A stretch of 64,000 bases of DNA. Source: Rosa chinensis. Taxonomy: Eukaryota; Streptophyta; Magnoliopsida; Rosales; Rosaceae. Shown piece by piece: positions 1 to 12,800 of the stretch (the first letter of the stretch is position 1; each line of letters starts with the position of its first letter). Made by a program: the position numbers and the translations under genes. The DNA lies in the NCBI RefSeq assembly GCF_002994745.2, contig NC_037090.1, positions 24,975,501 to 25,039,500 of the forward strand, written 5' to 3'. The notes below the pieces were generated by a model, which made no database searches, was not told where the DNA came from, and saw nothing but the letters and a program-made list of their open reading frames with translations.

Positions 1-1438
1 AGTTCAACGAGTCACATTGCCCTACGTTGAAAGTTTTGGAATATCTCCCGGATGTAGTATCGACTTGTCAACTATCTCGTGTTGACTTGAAGGAGAAACA
101 AGTCAGTCGCTCCCCACCCCTGTCATCGAGAGCATCATGTCCTTTCTCAAAGAAACTCACAAACTTCACTTAGAGTTAATCCCACTCCAAGTTGTCAGTC
201 ACAAGGAGAAGAAGTCAGGAAGCACCAGAAACATCAAGACCCTGTGAAACTACACCAACAGGTTCTTGCACGCCCGCAACTCATGTACATCAACGCTGCC
301 AAAAGGGACAGTTAACCGCCTACCAAAAACAACTCAAATACTCCCTACTAACAAATGAAGTTCAGGCTTTACTTCGACATAAACTGCACCACCAAATTCA
401 ACTAGAAACAATTAAGTACACCAAATTCAGACGTGTTTCTCTAAATTTCCTTAATTGTTTCAAATAATCCAATACAAACTAACCAGTGTGATAAACAACC
501 TGCTAAACTTAGAGTTTTTTTTTTTTTTTGTCAAGTAATTTATCCATTAGATGGAACACATATTACAAAGGTAATACAAAGAAGATAGGAGTTCAAGGCC
601 CAAAGACCCAATAGACAAAAACAAAAATAAACTACAAGCCAAAGACCAAAAGCTCACTGTACTTAACACAAAGGCAAGCCGCCCTGATCACGACAAAGTG
701 AACCCCAATAGAAGCTTGACTTTCCAGATGCCAAACTCCTCTCCACCAACATTCTCCATACCCAAATTGCATGTATAGGAAGAACAACAAATATACTAAA
801 GAACTTAGTAAAGGTAGTTGTGGAGGTGGAAGCCACCTACCAACACAACACCACTAGTTCTGCAACATCCACTAGTTTCGGTAATTTACCTGTACGATAG
901 CAATTTTCAGTGTGGAATTAAATGAAAATATCTTTGTTGAGACTCCAATGGTTGAAAGCGAAGATGAGGTTATGCAAAAAGAGAACATTCGGATGGAAGA
1001 TGAGAGGGTGAGGTGTCTGAGATGGAGGAAGATGTGAGGTGTGTAGTAGATCTGGAAATCTGGTGAGAAATTGGGCTGAAACAAGAATAGATAGAATGTA
1101 AAAGAGACATGAAAAGCTTCAAAACTATGGTTGGGCATTTTAGCCCAGAAACCCGTACGGTCCGGCCCCTTTTTTTTTTTTTTGTCAAAACAATTCAGGC
1201 AGGGCCTTGGTATATAAAAAATGGTTTGGGCCTGGGCTTTGCATTTCAGAAACAAAAAAGCCCACCAGGCCCGTATTACTTAAAATAGATAGGTGTTCCT
1301 ATCTTATTGGTCATATGATAAGGCTAAAAACCCTTATCCTAGGGTCGACCACACTGAATCCTTTTCTTCAACTCCAAATTGCCAAACCCACTTCGATTAT
1401 CTTTCATCACGATCAACCCTAAATTTCAGCCGTGAATA
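1..1438. other. intergenic, repeat debris, no gene supported
   Basis: I see no gene here. Two runs of T (about 515-531 and 1170-1184) are each followed by the same opening GTCAA and look like the reversed poly-A tails of non-LTR retro-insertions on the minus strand. I could not find matching target duplications, so the boundaries are open. Around 1190-1290 there is GC-rich sequence with GGGCCTGGGC and CCAGGCCCG, reminiscent of subterminal parts of plant hAT elements. The short open frames here have no recognisable domain. Confidence 0.5.
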
Positions 1439-4194
1439 CACATATTTTTATGCATGTAATTGTATCTAAAACATTTGAATTAAGTTAATCCCCAAGTTAA
1501 TTAATATGTAATTAATTCATTTTTATTTTATTTGTAGAAAATAAGCGGGTTTACGAAAACGAGACATCACACAACGCCGCCGCACTTCCCAATTTCCATA
1601 AGGGGAGGGTTGTTGCCCTCTCCTCTCCACCATTCCATTTTTCTTATTTCTTTACATTTCTTTTGGGCATTTGGAGGATTTACTCACCCAAAACTTCAAG
1701 GATTCATCAAAAGCTTCTCCTCTATAAGATTCAAGACTTGGGTAATTGTGGGAATTATAATTCAAGGATAGTCATATTAGTTTTCTAGCTAATTGTGGCT
1801 ACCCTTGTTTTCTCCTACACTTCTCGTCTCTTTTGTATTTGAATCTTGTAATTTTGATGTTTATGATTATGGGTTGTAAGTAATTTTCTTGTTAGGGGTT
1901 AGGGTTGTGTGCCCTAACCCAAATTTTGTGTAAAAGATGTTTAATTTAATGTAATGATGCAATTTTCATATGATGGATGCTTATATCAATTATTGTTGTG
2001 TTGAAATGAATGTCTAGGAGCCTAGTCAACTCTAGGGTGTGTATTTTGAGCATGTCTAGAACGGAGTTAGAGGCTTGACTCCCTCTAATTCCTAAGTTAG
2101 AAACCTTCAATTTCGTATTCGAGGAGTTATAAGCATGGTGATTTACACCGGTTACGTGATTGCTCAGGCGGGTCGCCTAGTAGTCTAATTCCTCGATCTC
2201 TAGGCCTCTTGATGTGAATTAGGGACCCTTGAACCGGCTCTAATTCATGTCAAGTTGGTGCCTACAACCCTTGAATCGGAGTAGGAACACATGAAAGGGA
2301 ATTTCAGTCCTTGAGCCTTGAACTACCTTGGATACAACTACCGCCAAAGTAGGAGATTTGCATCTACATTAGATTAGCTTCTGACACATGAGATTTGGTG
2401 AAGGAACCTCCCTAACACCCGACATTCTCATTTTTTATTGTTTACATTTCATTTTTATTTTTATTGCTTTACATTTCATTACTTTTTGTTACGTTTGAAT
2501 CAACCCCCCAAACATTAAACTCTTCCACTCATTTGTGCATATCCACCACTAGGCTCTTAGTTTTGATTAGGCTTTGGTAAAAATCAAATAAGGCTTGGTG
2601 CCTTAGAGTAGAATTTTTGTTTATTTTCTTCATCTTTTGCATGCTAAATGACTTTAGTTCCGGCTATCCAAGAATTGTGGATTAGCCACTAATCCCCGTG
2701 GTACGATAATTTTGGGCTTAATACTTCCCTATCTTGACACGATTCTTACTCTTGCGAGGGAATATGATTCAACGATGCCATTGACTTGATACACATACTC
2801 TCGCAAGAGTAAGAATCGTGTTAAGATAGGGAAGTATTAAGCCCAAAATTATCGTACCACGGGGATTAGTGGCTAATCCACAATCCTTGGATAGCCGGAA
2901 CTAAAGTCATTTAGCATGCAAAAGATGAAGAAAATAAACAAAAATTCTACTCTAAGGCACTAAGCCTTATTTGATTTTCACCAAAAGCCTAATCAAAAGT
3001 AAGAGCCTAGTGGTGAATATATATGCATAGATGAGTCGAAGAGTTCAATTTGAGAATTGATTTTAGATTAACAAAAATGTAAGAAAATGTAAAGCAATTA
3101 ATAAAATGCAAAGAAATTAACGAAATTGTAACAAAATGGATGGGAATGTCAGGTGCTAGGGAGACTCCTTCACCCAAATCTTATGTATCGGAAGCTAATC
3201 TAATGTAGATGCAAATTTCCTACTTTGGCGGTAGTCGTATCCAATGCGGTTCAAGGCTCAAGGACCTAAATTCCTTTTCATAGTATTCCTACTCCGATTC
3301 TAGGGTCGTAGGAACTCACTTGACATGAATTAGAGCCGGTTCAAGGGTCCCTAATTCATGTCAAGAGGCCTAGAGATCGAGGAATTACACTACCAAGCGA
3401 TCCACAAGCGCAATCACACAATGGGTGTAAATCACCATGCTTATAACCCCTCGAATACGAAATTGAAGGTTTCTAGCTTAGTAATTAGAGGGAGTCAAAA
3501 TACACACCCTAGAGTTGACTAGGCTCCTAGACATGCATTTCGACCCAACAATAATTGACATAAGCATCCATCATATGAAAATTGCATCATTACATTAAAT
3601 TAAACATCTTTTACACAAAATTTGGATTAGGGCACACAACCCTAACCCCCAACAATAATTGACATAAGCATCCATCATATGAAAATTGCATCATTACATT
3701 AAATTAAACATCTTTTACACAAAATTTGGGTTAGGGCACACAACCCTAACCCCCAACAAGAAAATTACTCACAACCCATAATCATAGACATCAAAATTAC
3801 AAAATTCAAATACAAAAGAGAAGAGAAGTGTAGAAGAAAACAAGGGTAGCCACAATTAGCTAAAAAACTAACATGACTATCCTTGAATTATAACTCCCAC
3901 AATTACCCAAGTCTTGAGTCTTATAGAGGAGAAGCTTTTGATGAATCCTTGAAGTTTTGGGTGAGTAAATCCTCCAAATGCCCAAAAGAAATGTAAAGAA
4001 ATAAGAAAAATATATGGCAGCAGCTCTCCCCCTATGGAAATTGGGAAGTGCGACAGCGTTGTGTGATGTCTCGTTTTCGCAAACCTGCTTATTTTCTACA
4101 AATAAAATAAAAATGAATTAATTACATATTAATTGACTTGGGGATTAACTTAATTCAAGTGTTTTAGATACAATTACATGCATAAAAATGTGTG
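1439..4194. repeat. giant inverted repeat (hairpin) element
   Basis: The left arm (1439-2758) and right arm (2800-4194) are reverse complements over almost their whole length and are separated by only 41 bases (2759-2799). The outer ends pair as CACATATTTTTATGCATG against the complement of CATGCATAAAAATGTGTG, and the inner ends pair as CTTACTCTTGCGAG with CTCGCAAGAGTAAG. Differences are scattered substitutions, a few small indels near 1610-1640, and a 104-bp tandem duplication in the right arm only. No transposase, reverse transcriptase or other coding frame is visible. It may be a foldback-type element or an inverted duplication of an unknown repeat. A transcript across it would fold into a very long double-stranded RNA. 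No flanking target duplication was found. Confidence 0.9.
3547..3754. repeat. 104-bp tandem duplication in right hairpin arm
   Basis: The block beginning AACAATAATTGACATAAGC at 3547 is repeated from 3651 with a period of 104 bases. The left arm has only one copy (complement around 1905-2010), so the duplication arose in the right arm after the two arms formed. The copies differ at very few positions (GGATTAGGG against GGGTTAGGG), so it is recent. Confidence 0.9.
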
Positions 4195-6165
4195 CAATCA
4201 AGCTGCCTCCATCTTTTCCTTCACCTCCACCAAATCAGATTTCCGGCCATTCGCTTTGATTCTCAACTCCAAGATAACAACATGATCGTGGTATAGGCTC
4301 AGCATGGAAAAGGCTAGGTGGTGCCTTCATTATCCATTGATTTGTGCTAATTGTTAAGGGCTTCAACTATCCATCGATTTCGCACCCATTGTTGAGATAT
4401 GAAGCTCAAAGAATATGAGTCCAAGCTAGAAGCTCACAACTCTTCAATTTGGTGCTGTAATTTTGGTGGATATTGGGTTTTTGATTTGAAATCTTGGTGT
4501 AGTTTGAGGGGAAAAAAAAAAAAAAGAAGGAGGGGGGGAGGGGTTAGCTTTGCCGAATTCTGCATGACTTTGCTATCATGACCTGTAAGTATCACTACCC
4601 CATAGATTTAACTTGTATTCATGAGTTTTGAATCTCTCAAGAGTATATGACCGGGTTCAAGAGGATTAATCTACCGATCATGATCAAGATTACTCGCAAA
4701 GGAATAAAGATTAGTCTTCACATTGAACTGTTGCTGTGAAGTCCTTGAAAATTTCGTTTTGATTATGTTACTTTGTGAAGTGATCAGATTGAAATAAATT
4801 TATGTTCTTGGTGTATTGTGAAGAATTCTGATTTTGTTAATGTTTTGATTCATATTGCAGTACTGTAAATTCATGTTCTTGGTGTTCTTGATTGAAGAAT
4901 TTCGACCTTGTATTTGAATTGCAGAAAACAGGTATTTGGGCCCGAAAGCCCAGCCTGTTCCTATTGGTAGCAAAACGGGCTTTGGGCCCAAACCGTAAGA
5001 AATGGGCCGGTCCCAGGGCCTAGCAAAATATTAGTTGGACCTGACCCATGCCCAGTCCTATTCAAAACTGAGACTAGGCTCAGGAAAACTCACCACAAAA
5101 AGGTAAAAACGCACTACAAAGAGTGGAGAACACACCGACTCTCAAAACAACAAACGAGAAAAGACGAAGCTTTTTTAGCATAAAATACTTCTATTTTTAA
5201 GCACATCTATTTTTTTGGATCTTGGTAAATGCTTTCTCTACATCAAATAACATTTTACATTATTGGTTTCAACAAAGGAAAATTACTCCTACTCTCCTTT
5301 TTTTTGTTTCCGTTTTCCAATTAGTGGCTCAAGGCCCAAACTAAAGCAATCTAGCCCATTAAGCGGACATATTTAAGCATGAAAAGCAAAAGAATGCTCC
5401 TTTGATGATGTCCAAGCTGGGTTAGCAAAAGAGAATAGAATCCCCAAAACTAGGGATCCTCAATTTGCGCAATCAAGAGCACGGCGCGAGGATCAACATC
5501 TGGATTGAAAAAGAAGAAAGGATCATCATCGACCAAATAAGTCACCTGCACTTGGTGCTGAGACTCTATTTACCCGCACCTTATCGGCAATGACGCTTTT
5601 GTTCCTAGCACCAAGCACTACGAAAAATTGTTGGACATACGTCGTCGTCTCCACGAGTATAGCAAAGGTGCTTGTGGTTTTACCGTCAGCTACTATGACG
5701 CTTGCTCCTGGTCACTACATCCCTAGCCGTTCACCATCAATGTCTCCAGGTCAAAAGAATCAAAGATTGCCTGCCCTCCTTCCCATGATGGCTGCAGGTT
5801 GGTAGAACCATGGATTGCCACTCTTTCCTAATTAAGATGGCTGCAGCTCAGTAGAATCAAGGATTGGCAGTCTTCCTTCTCAAGATGATTATAGCTGTTG
5901 TGATCGTCGTAAGAGGGCTACGAATGATCCTTCGGATCCGGGTCCTCTAAAGTGAAGAACTTGTGAATTTACTTTAATTTCATAAAATCCAGACTCTCTG
6001 TCTAATCTAAGGGTTCGAAAATTGACACATCAGTTTCATCTAAACAAGGTTAACTCTACCGTTAACTTGAGCAAACGGTGTTGAACCCCTTCACGTACTG
6101 TATCTCCTATGCAGTCTTAACCCCAAATTGACTTGTTGCTTTGCAGCTTCCATGGAAACTTGCCT
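4195..6165. other. intergenic, no gene supported
   Basis: A mixed stretch with no credible coding frame. There is a poly-A/poly-G patch at 4510-4545 and a GC-rich block at 4930-5040 (GGGCCCGAAAGCCC, GGGCTTTGGGCCC) like the subterminal sequence of plant DNA transposons. The part from 5450 to 5960 looks like decayed repeat or gene sequence, with two near-copies of a TTGGTAGAACCATGGATTGCC-like line around 5800-5870, but I could not identify it. Confidence 0.4.
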
Positions 6166-6582
6166 ATGGTTATAAGACCCCTCCTGATAACTCTGTTGAT
6201 CGTCTCGATCTTAGCAATCTCGGCCACCGTGAGGCCTTGCAAGACCCACTTCATCTCCTACTACTCTGTCTCCCTCAGGCGCCTCCCCTCCTCTTCCTCT
6301 TCCTCCTCCTCGGGATTCGTCACTGTCGTCACTGAGATCAGAGACCTCAAGCCCATCCACTTCGATGGCGGCGTTTTGGTCTAGCCGGACAACGCCACCT
6401 CCACCGATGAGGCCCGCCAGCCACAGCAGATGATGATGCCTCTCCTCCCTCTCTTCACCGACCTTAGCTCTCTCCGCAACCGGAAAAGGGTCAAAAACCA
6501 GATCTCCTCTGCTGATAGGATAACGGGAATAACGGGGACTTTAACATTATTGAGAGAGAAAGCATCTAAATGTGACATTTGA
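6166..6582 (+). pseudogene. broken gene for small secreted protein
   Basis: The frame opening at the ATG at 6166 starts MVIRPLLITLLIVSILAIS, a good hydrophobic signal peptide, followed by TVRPCKTHFISYYSVSLR and a serine run, then GFVTVVTEIRDLKP. That layout (signal peptide, RPCKT-x-FIS, Ser-rich linker, GFVTV-TEIR) resembles a small family of uncharacterised plant secreted proteins. That resemblance is from memory and is not firm. The frame meets a TAG at 6382-6384 and continues in the same frame with plausible protein (PLLPLFTDLSSLRNRK) to a TGA at 6580-6582. It is probably a pseudogene inactivated by one nonsense change. It could instead be a truncated but still translated 72-residue peptide. 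No function can be given. Confidence 0.45.
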
Positions 6583-8700
6583 TGATGTGGCAACTATCTG
6601 ACCATAAGATTACTTGGAGGATCATGATTTTATGAAATTTACATACATTTACTGCAGAGGAGCTCAATCCTGATCGTTCATAACACGTAGACATATAGAG
6701 TAGTTGTTTAGTGTATGCGAGGTTTGTTTCGAGGAAACGAAGCTGTGGTTAGCAGATATTATCTGGTGAAAATCTGCTCATTCAAAAAATAATAATAATA
6801 AAAAATAAATCCAGTTTTAATTATTCTAGCATCAATAATCTCGCTATTGTTCAAAACTTCAGATTGTAGCCACAAATTTATAATTTTTCTACAGAAAAAC
6901 ATTACCAGACAAATCATGAGGTCTTCGAGTTTAACGCAAAATGATCCCCATTTTTTATTACATCGCCAAATACGATGATTTTATGTTGGTTGAACACTTG
7001 AAACCTACGTTACTGATTGTATGATATATGGATTATCAGACTCGCTTGAATCAAGAAGGCTGTAATAATGTATGTACAATTTGACATCTTAAGCCTTCCT
7101 GATGTCATTTAAAGTACTTGCAAAATGCTCACGAACCTAATTCCTCTTTCAACTTTTATCAACTACATTAACCCAAAAAAAAAAATTAATTAAATAAATA
7201 AAAATAAACTTTTATCAACTATCTCACATGAGATGGGGGCTCATACAAGACTCATCCCACATAAACACAGAAAAAGCTGGATTCTAACAACAGACTAAAA
7301 AGATATACATATGACGTAAATTTTTCTACCAATATAATTATAAAGAACAGTGAATGGATTTCCATTTCTCGTTTTCCCAAGGGTCAACTATAGTTTGAGA
7401 TCAAACATCAATGCTATAGCACCAAAACAATTTCATCTAGCTTATGCTTTCATCAATATAGCAATGACCAATTTGACAGACACTAATGGAACAACCAAAG
7501 AGAAAAATCACAATCAGATGTCTAAGTCTACAGACCATCAACCTTGTACTGTAAGCTTTTAAGTACGGATTAACCAACCCGGTCCTTAATCATCAGATAT
7601 TCATAACACTGATAAACTGGAAAAGGAACAAATAGCCAAGGCTGATACTCCTAGTACTCTCAGTACGATCACTTGACCAGTATTTAAAGCATACTTGACC
7701 AGTATTTAAAGCATAAAGATGATGATACTAATTCGTAACTCTAATTACAAATAGAGCTCACAAGGCACATCTCCACCAAGAGGCAGATCAATTACTATTG
7801 ACTTCCTAACAATACGAAGAAAAATTATCCAAAAGATAGGCGTGAATGCATAGTTATAAAATTTTCATTGCATAAAACACAGATGTAAACATCTATCTGT
7901 TTCCCTGCGTATTACTTGATTTTTCAAGAATCAATTCAAACAGTGAAACTGTGAGATATTGGAAAAAGTCTACCATATTCAGAAAAACTGAACTGCAGTA
8001 CAACAAATGGTGCAAGAGTTCACAATAGTCACTGGTTTCAAACTTTCATTTTGGTGTATACATTTTGATGCCAGAATATAACGAAAGAGTGGTTGATAAA
8101 ACTTTAGAGCCCAACAGGTTGATTAAGTTCAAAAGAACAACTTATGTAGTACACAAGATACTACTAGCCAACAACAATACCAACATTTAAATACAGCTCA
8201 CCACCGTAAGGATCCAAAACAGAAAGAGCTCAGAAGAGTCCATCGAAGGAAACTTACTAATATAAATATAATCTGATCCAAGGAAGATGTTCTTAAGACA
8301 CATTTTAAAAGCAGAAATTTTCAGAAGCTACCCTGCTATGTAATCTGAAAACACATTAAACACAAGAACTTGTTCTTCACAGAATTCGCTTTCACTCCAG
8401 AGAAGTTTACCAATAATATTTGTAGCTTTAGCCAAATCATTGCCACAAAATGAAGATGGATGAAGTTGAATCACTGTAGCAGTATATTATGCATCTTTGA
8501 GTCACGTTCACAGCGTAATTAAACTAGTAAAATTCAGAAACTGAAGTTCACATAACAAAGAAGTAAAACTCAAGTCTCTTTTGTAGATACCCAATTAGAT
8601 CGAAATTGTCGCAAGAATATTAGAACAATAACAACACCAATAATAGCCTAACACTGATCAAAGCTAAGATGCAGAACAAACCAGCCTGCAGTGGGATCCA
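6583..8700. other. intergenic; includes TMCO1 3' flank
   Basis: AT-rich sequence without a supported gene. At 7671-7714 a 22-base unit (ACTTGACCAGTATTTAAAGC plus AT) occurs twice in tandem. The last few hundred bases before 8700 lie downstream of the minus-strand TMCO1 gene and probably contain its 3' UTR. Confidence 0.5.
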
Positions 8701-9276
8701 TCAATTGGTTTTCGGGTCGGGCATGGGGAACAACCCGGAACTGGCACCCCGGGGCGGCGAGAAGCCCAAGAACTTCTGCAAATTGGTCCGAATACTGATG
8801 GAGCAGAGAAAGTACAAAAATGCCATCGAACAATCCGTCGGATCGTCCCCCTGCAAACCTCTGTGGCTCATCTTCATCACCAACCCGAAGGGCTTGAACG
8901 GTAATTTCGCCACCGCCTTCCCTTCGAAGAGGGAGTTGAGGAGGCCGAAGACGACGAAGAGAACGAGGGCGACGACGGCGCCGGACTTGAACTTGAAGAG
9001 CGAGAGGTCGCGGCTGGACTCCTTGAGGCTGGTCTCGACGCGATCGATCTTCTTGGTCTTGGACTTTTTGGTGATTTTGGCGGTGGATTCGGTCTTCATG
9101 GTCTCGAGCTTCTTGGCGGCCTTGTCTATGGAGGATCGGAGGGACTTGTAGGAGTTGGTTCGGTAGATGAGGACCCATGAGATCGCTTCGCAGATTATGG
9201 CGGTGCAGATTGAGATTCCGACGACTGTGAGACTGTCGGAGTATTTCAAGCTTGAGAGGAAAGAGGGGGTCGCCAT
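8701..9276 (-). CDS. TMCO1: TMCO1-like ER calcium load-activated channel protein
   Basis: An intronless gene for 191 residues, very close to the length of animal TMCO1 (188). The start is the ATG at 9274-9276 (MATPSFLSSLKYSD). A first membrane segment (about residues 16-36) ends in WVLIYRTNSYKSL. A lysine-rich coiled coil (about 40-90) follows, then a second membrane segment (about 97-117) ending FGLLNSLFEGKAVAKLPF. The family signature LPFKP-x-SHRGLQGDDPTDCS-x-FLYFLC-SIRTNLQK-LGF-PPRG is complete. In animals TMCO1 is an ER protein that releases Ca2+ when the store is overfull and also belongs to a ribosome-associated translocon; a plant role is inferred by homology only. The GC-rich coding part contrasts with its AT-rich flanks. 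No truncation is visible, and the gene looks functional. Confidence 0.93.
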   Translation of the reverse strand: MATPSFLSSLKYSDSLTVVGISICTAIICEAISWVLIYRTNSYKSLRSSIDKAAKKLETMKTESTAKITKKSKTKKIDRVETSLKESSRDLSLFKFKSGAVVALVLFVVFGLLNSLFEGKAVAKLPFKPFGLVMKMSHRGLQGDDPTDCSMAFLYFLCSISIRTNLQKFLGFSPPRGASSGLFPMPDPKTN

Positions 9277-9812
9277 CGGAAGAAGGTGAAAGGAAAATGA
9301 TCTGATTTGTTGGTGCGAGATTCGTTTGGTTTTGTACGTGGAATTTTGGTGCGGGCCTTAATCTGGACCCAAACTTGGCCCAAGGCCTGTTTCTATTAAA
9401 CCTCCTATCTTCATTATGTTGTAACTTGTAGGAGATTCAAAGATTGTGTTAATAAACAAGGACAGCACCGTTTGGAGCTTTATGATATTCTCGACTTGAG
9501 ATCGCAGATACTCTTTTGTGATATTCTCTATTTGAGATCATAATTTGAAGGAATCTCTTTCACTAGGAAGAAAACTTCATCGCAAATGAATCTTAGACAT
9601 TCAGTTGTTTGATTTTAGATGTTGGGAAGGTAATCTTTCGCTTAATATAATGGCAACGTTCAATTTTGATAAATTTGGTGTTGTATGACCTCGGGGCTTT
9701 ATTGAAAATAAAAAATCTATTTCTCTACTACTAATGGGAAATGGAAACAATTTTAAGACTAAAAATCTGACATTATATAAATGTAAGAGTACGCGGCCGC
9801 CACATTTTTTCA
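9277..9812. other. TMCO1 promoter side and intergenic
   Basis: The 5' flank of the minus-strand TMCO1 gene (9277 to about 9350), then AT-rich intergenic DNA with a short imperfect duplication of GATATTCTC-x-ACTTGAGATC around 9485-9540. No gene is seen. Confidence 0.5.
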
Positions 9813-9820
9813 CTCAAATC

Positions 9821-12800
9821 TAGGGCTGGCCATGGTACGGTTACCGGTTTTTTTCAGCTGAGCCGAATACCAACCGAAACACATCGGTATATTGAAAACC
9901 GATACCACTACCGTACCGGAAAAGTCGGTAACCGTAACTTTCGGTTACCAATAATACGGTTGGTTTTGTCTCGGTTAGGGCCCAACCGAAGAGGATGATT
10001 GGGCCTAATATTCATAAACATTTATATAGGCCAATCACCCATTCTGGGCTGTTTTTAGACCATTTTTCCTGTTCAGTTTTTACTAAATACATAAAAACTA
10101 TTACATACATACTTAACTCTACAATTTCCTGAATAATACATCTTCATCAAGTGTATGTCACGTTGTCTAAAAGTTATTGAATATTACAGAACCTCAAATT
10201 GAAATAAACAATGAATATTACATAACCTCAAATTGAAATAAACAAAAAGCTGCAAGTGATTTGAGTGTTCCAAAGGCTAAACAAACAAAACAAAAAACAC
10301 AGCAGCTGTATCCAAATCTTCAAGTAGACTTGACCAAAAAATGCACAGCAGCTATATCTTCGATCTGAACTTGTACACCATCCAAATCTTCAAGCAGTAG
10401 TTGTCGTAGACGAGTTCGCACCTCCCAAATGCAGCGCAGCAGTTTCTTCAATGTTAAAACCACAAAAAAAAACACAAATTGAAATAGCCAAGTCAATATA
10501 GAAATAAGTTGATGCATTAATATAAAAAAATAATTCAAGTAAGCAAATATTTCTAGATTATACCTTTCTGCAGTTCTTCTAGATCGTTATACAAGGACAT
10601 CTCATCCGTTGTTGGTTCTGAATAGAAATTAGGCTGCTCAGCTCTCAACCAATCACTAGTGCAGACTAGTGCCTCAACCATTTGAGGAGTGAGTGAACTC
10701 CTAAAGGGATCAACTACCCTTTTTCCCAAGCTAAATGCATTCTCACTTGCCACAGTAGAGCAAGGAATTGCAAAAATGTCTTTAGCAAGCTTGGAAAGAA
10801 TAGGATATGCAGTTGCGTTAACCCTCCACCATTGTGAAACATCAAACCCTTTGACTAAAGGATTGACATATCTATCTGCAAGGTACTTGTCAACCTCATT
10901 GGATATCATGTCATGTTCATTTTCGAGTCTTTGTTGCATGAGATCAGCAAGTATCTCAGCTTGTCCGTCTTCTAGATCATCAAACTCAACCCCCTCCATT
11001 GCTGCAACACCATCTGGATTGTTTGGTTGATTTATACCCCCCTCACTGCTCCTATACTCATCATACATTCTCAACAGAATGTTCTTCAAGTCCCTAGTTA
11101 TCTTTTCAATGGTGGGAGCATTGACTCCCACCCTTAAAAATGCTGCTTTCTGATATTGCAGTTTCCAGCGAGGGTCTAGGACATTTGCAATCACCATGAT
11201 TTGATTCATGGTTTCAAAGCTGCCCCAATATTTGTTGAATTTTGCTTTCATCCCCACTGCCACCCTCTGCAAAACCTCATCAGAATCATCATTTGCCTTC
11301 TTATCAATCTCTGTTTGAAGGCCGATCATCTCTTTGAACTGCAAGTTTGCAGTAACTGATTTCCAAGCACTCAATTTGAGTGTTGTCTCGTAAAACTTTT
11401 TGAGGAAGTGCACTAAAGCTTGAGCATTTCTCCAATCTTCCTCTATGGGAGGGCCATGCCTCTTCCTACCTTTGCTATCTTTCTCCTCAAAATATTGCCT
11501 AAACTGCACATCTTCATCACCCATCCTATCAAACACTTTCTCATATTTTAATGCCGCAGCAAGCATTAAATAAGTGCTATTCCACCTAGTGATCACATCT
11601 AGGGGAACATTCGCATTCTTATTCAAGTGCTCAAGAACAGAAAACTCCCTAAACTTGTCTAATCGACTTGAACTTGACCTAATAAACTTGACACAATGCC
11701 AAATTGCATCAATCCCATCCTCTAATTCTTTGATTCCATCCTTGACAATCAAATTGATGATGTGACATGCACACCGAAGGTGCAAGAAGTCCCCATCAAA
11801 GCTTAAAGTGTTCATGTTCCTCAGCCTTCTTTTCATGTAGACAACTGCTAGGTCATTTGCACTAGCATTGTCCACTGTGATAGTGAACACCCTACTGATA
11901 TCCCATTCCCTCAAACACTGCTCCAAGACCCTCCCTATATCTTCCCCTTTGTGACTGGTAATTGAACAAAAGTTAATAATCCTTTTGTGCAATTTCCAGT
12001 CGCTGTCCAGGAAATGGGCAGTGACTACCATGTAGTTAATGTTCTGAATTGATGTCCAAGTGTCAGTGGTTACACTAACTCTCTTTGCATGCTGTGCAAA
12101 GATCGACATCATCTTTCCCTTCTCAGATTGGTACAACTCCCACACCCCTTTCGCTACTAATTTTCTACTTGGTTGAATCCACTGTGGCTGAGCTTCTAGC
12201 ATAAATTCTTTAAACCCAAAACCCTCCACATGCCTAAATGGAAGTTCATCCCTTATGATCATCTTGTACAACTTCTCATCTATCCTACCCTGATTAAATC
12301 TGTGATATTGTGGAGCCCCAGAAACATTATCCCTAGCTAATATAGTCTGCCCTTTCTCGATTTGTTTCTCAAATAGAGGGTTAACCTTGCAGTTTCTTCC
12401 ATGTGACCAGCAAGAACTGGTTCCATTCTTTGAACTTAAAGCAGGAACTAATGCTTTACAGTAGTTGCATTGTGCATTCTGTGGGTCAGGCTTGCCATCA
12501 GGGAGCAAAGGCCTTGTAAAACACTCCCATACTCGACTCTGTTTCCTACCCTTTGTGGTCTTATCTACTGGTTTTCTTTTCCCCAGCCCTGCACTAGCTT
12601 CCACTGATTCAGGATTTGGATTTGGTGTTTCAGTTGGGGTTGGAGTGGGATCTAAGTTAGGGGTACTATTATCTACTGGTGGTACAGGGTTTTGGTTATC
12701 ATTTGGGGAAACACTAACAGATTGAGAACTTGCAGTAACCATGTTTGAAGTTATGGAAGGGGATGAACAACAATGACTTCCTGACCTACTTGTAGAAGCC

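Noticed and set aside
1170..1300. GC-rich GGGCC blocks on both sides of the giant hairpin (here and 4930-5040) as one element's TIRs
   Set aside because: The blocks do not align as inverted repeats over more than short GGGCCC-type strings, and no target duplication was found.
8648..9178. Long open frames overlapping TMCO1 in other frames on both strands
   Set aside because: They are shadows of the GC-rich TMCO1 coding sequence; only the 191-residue frame matches a family from end to end.
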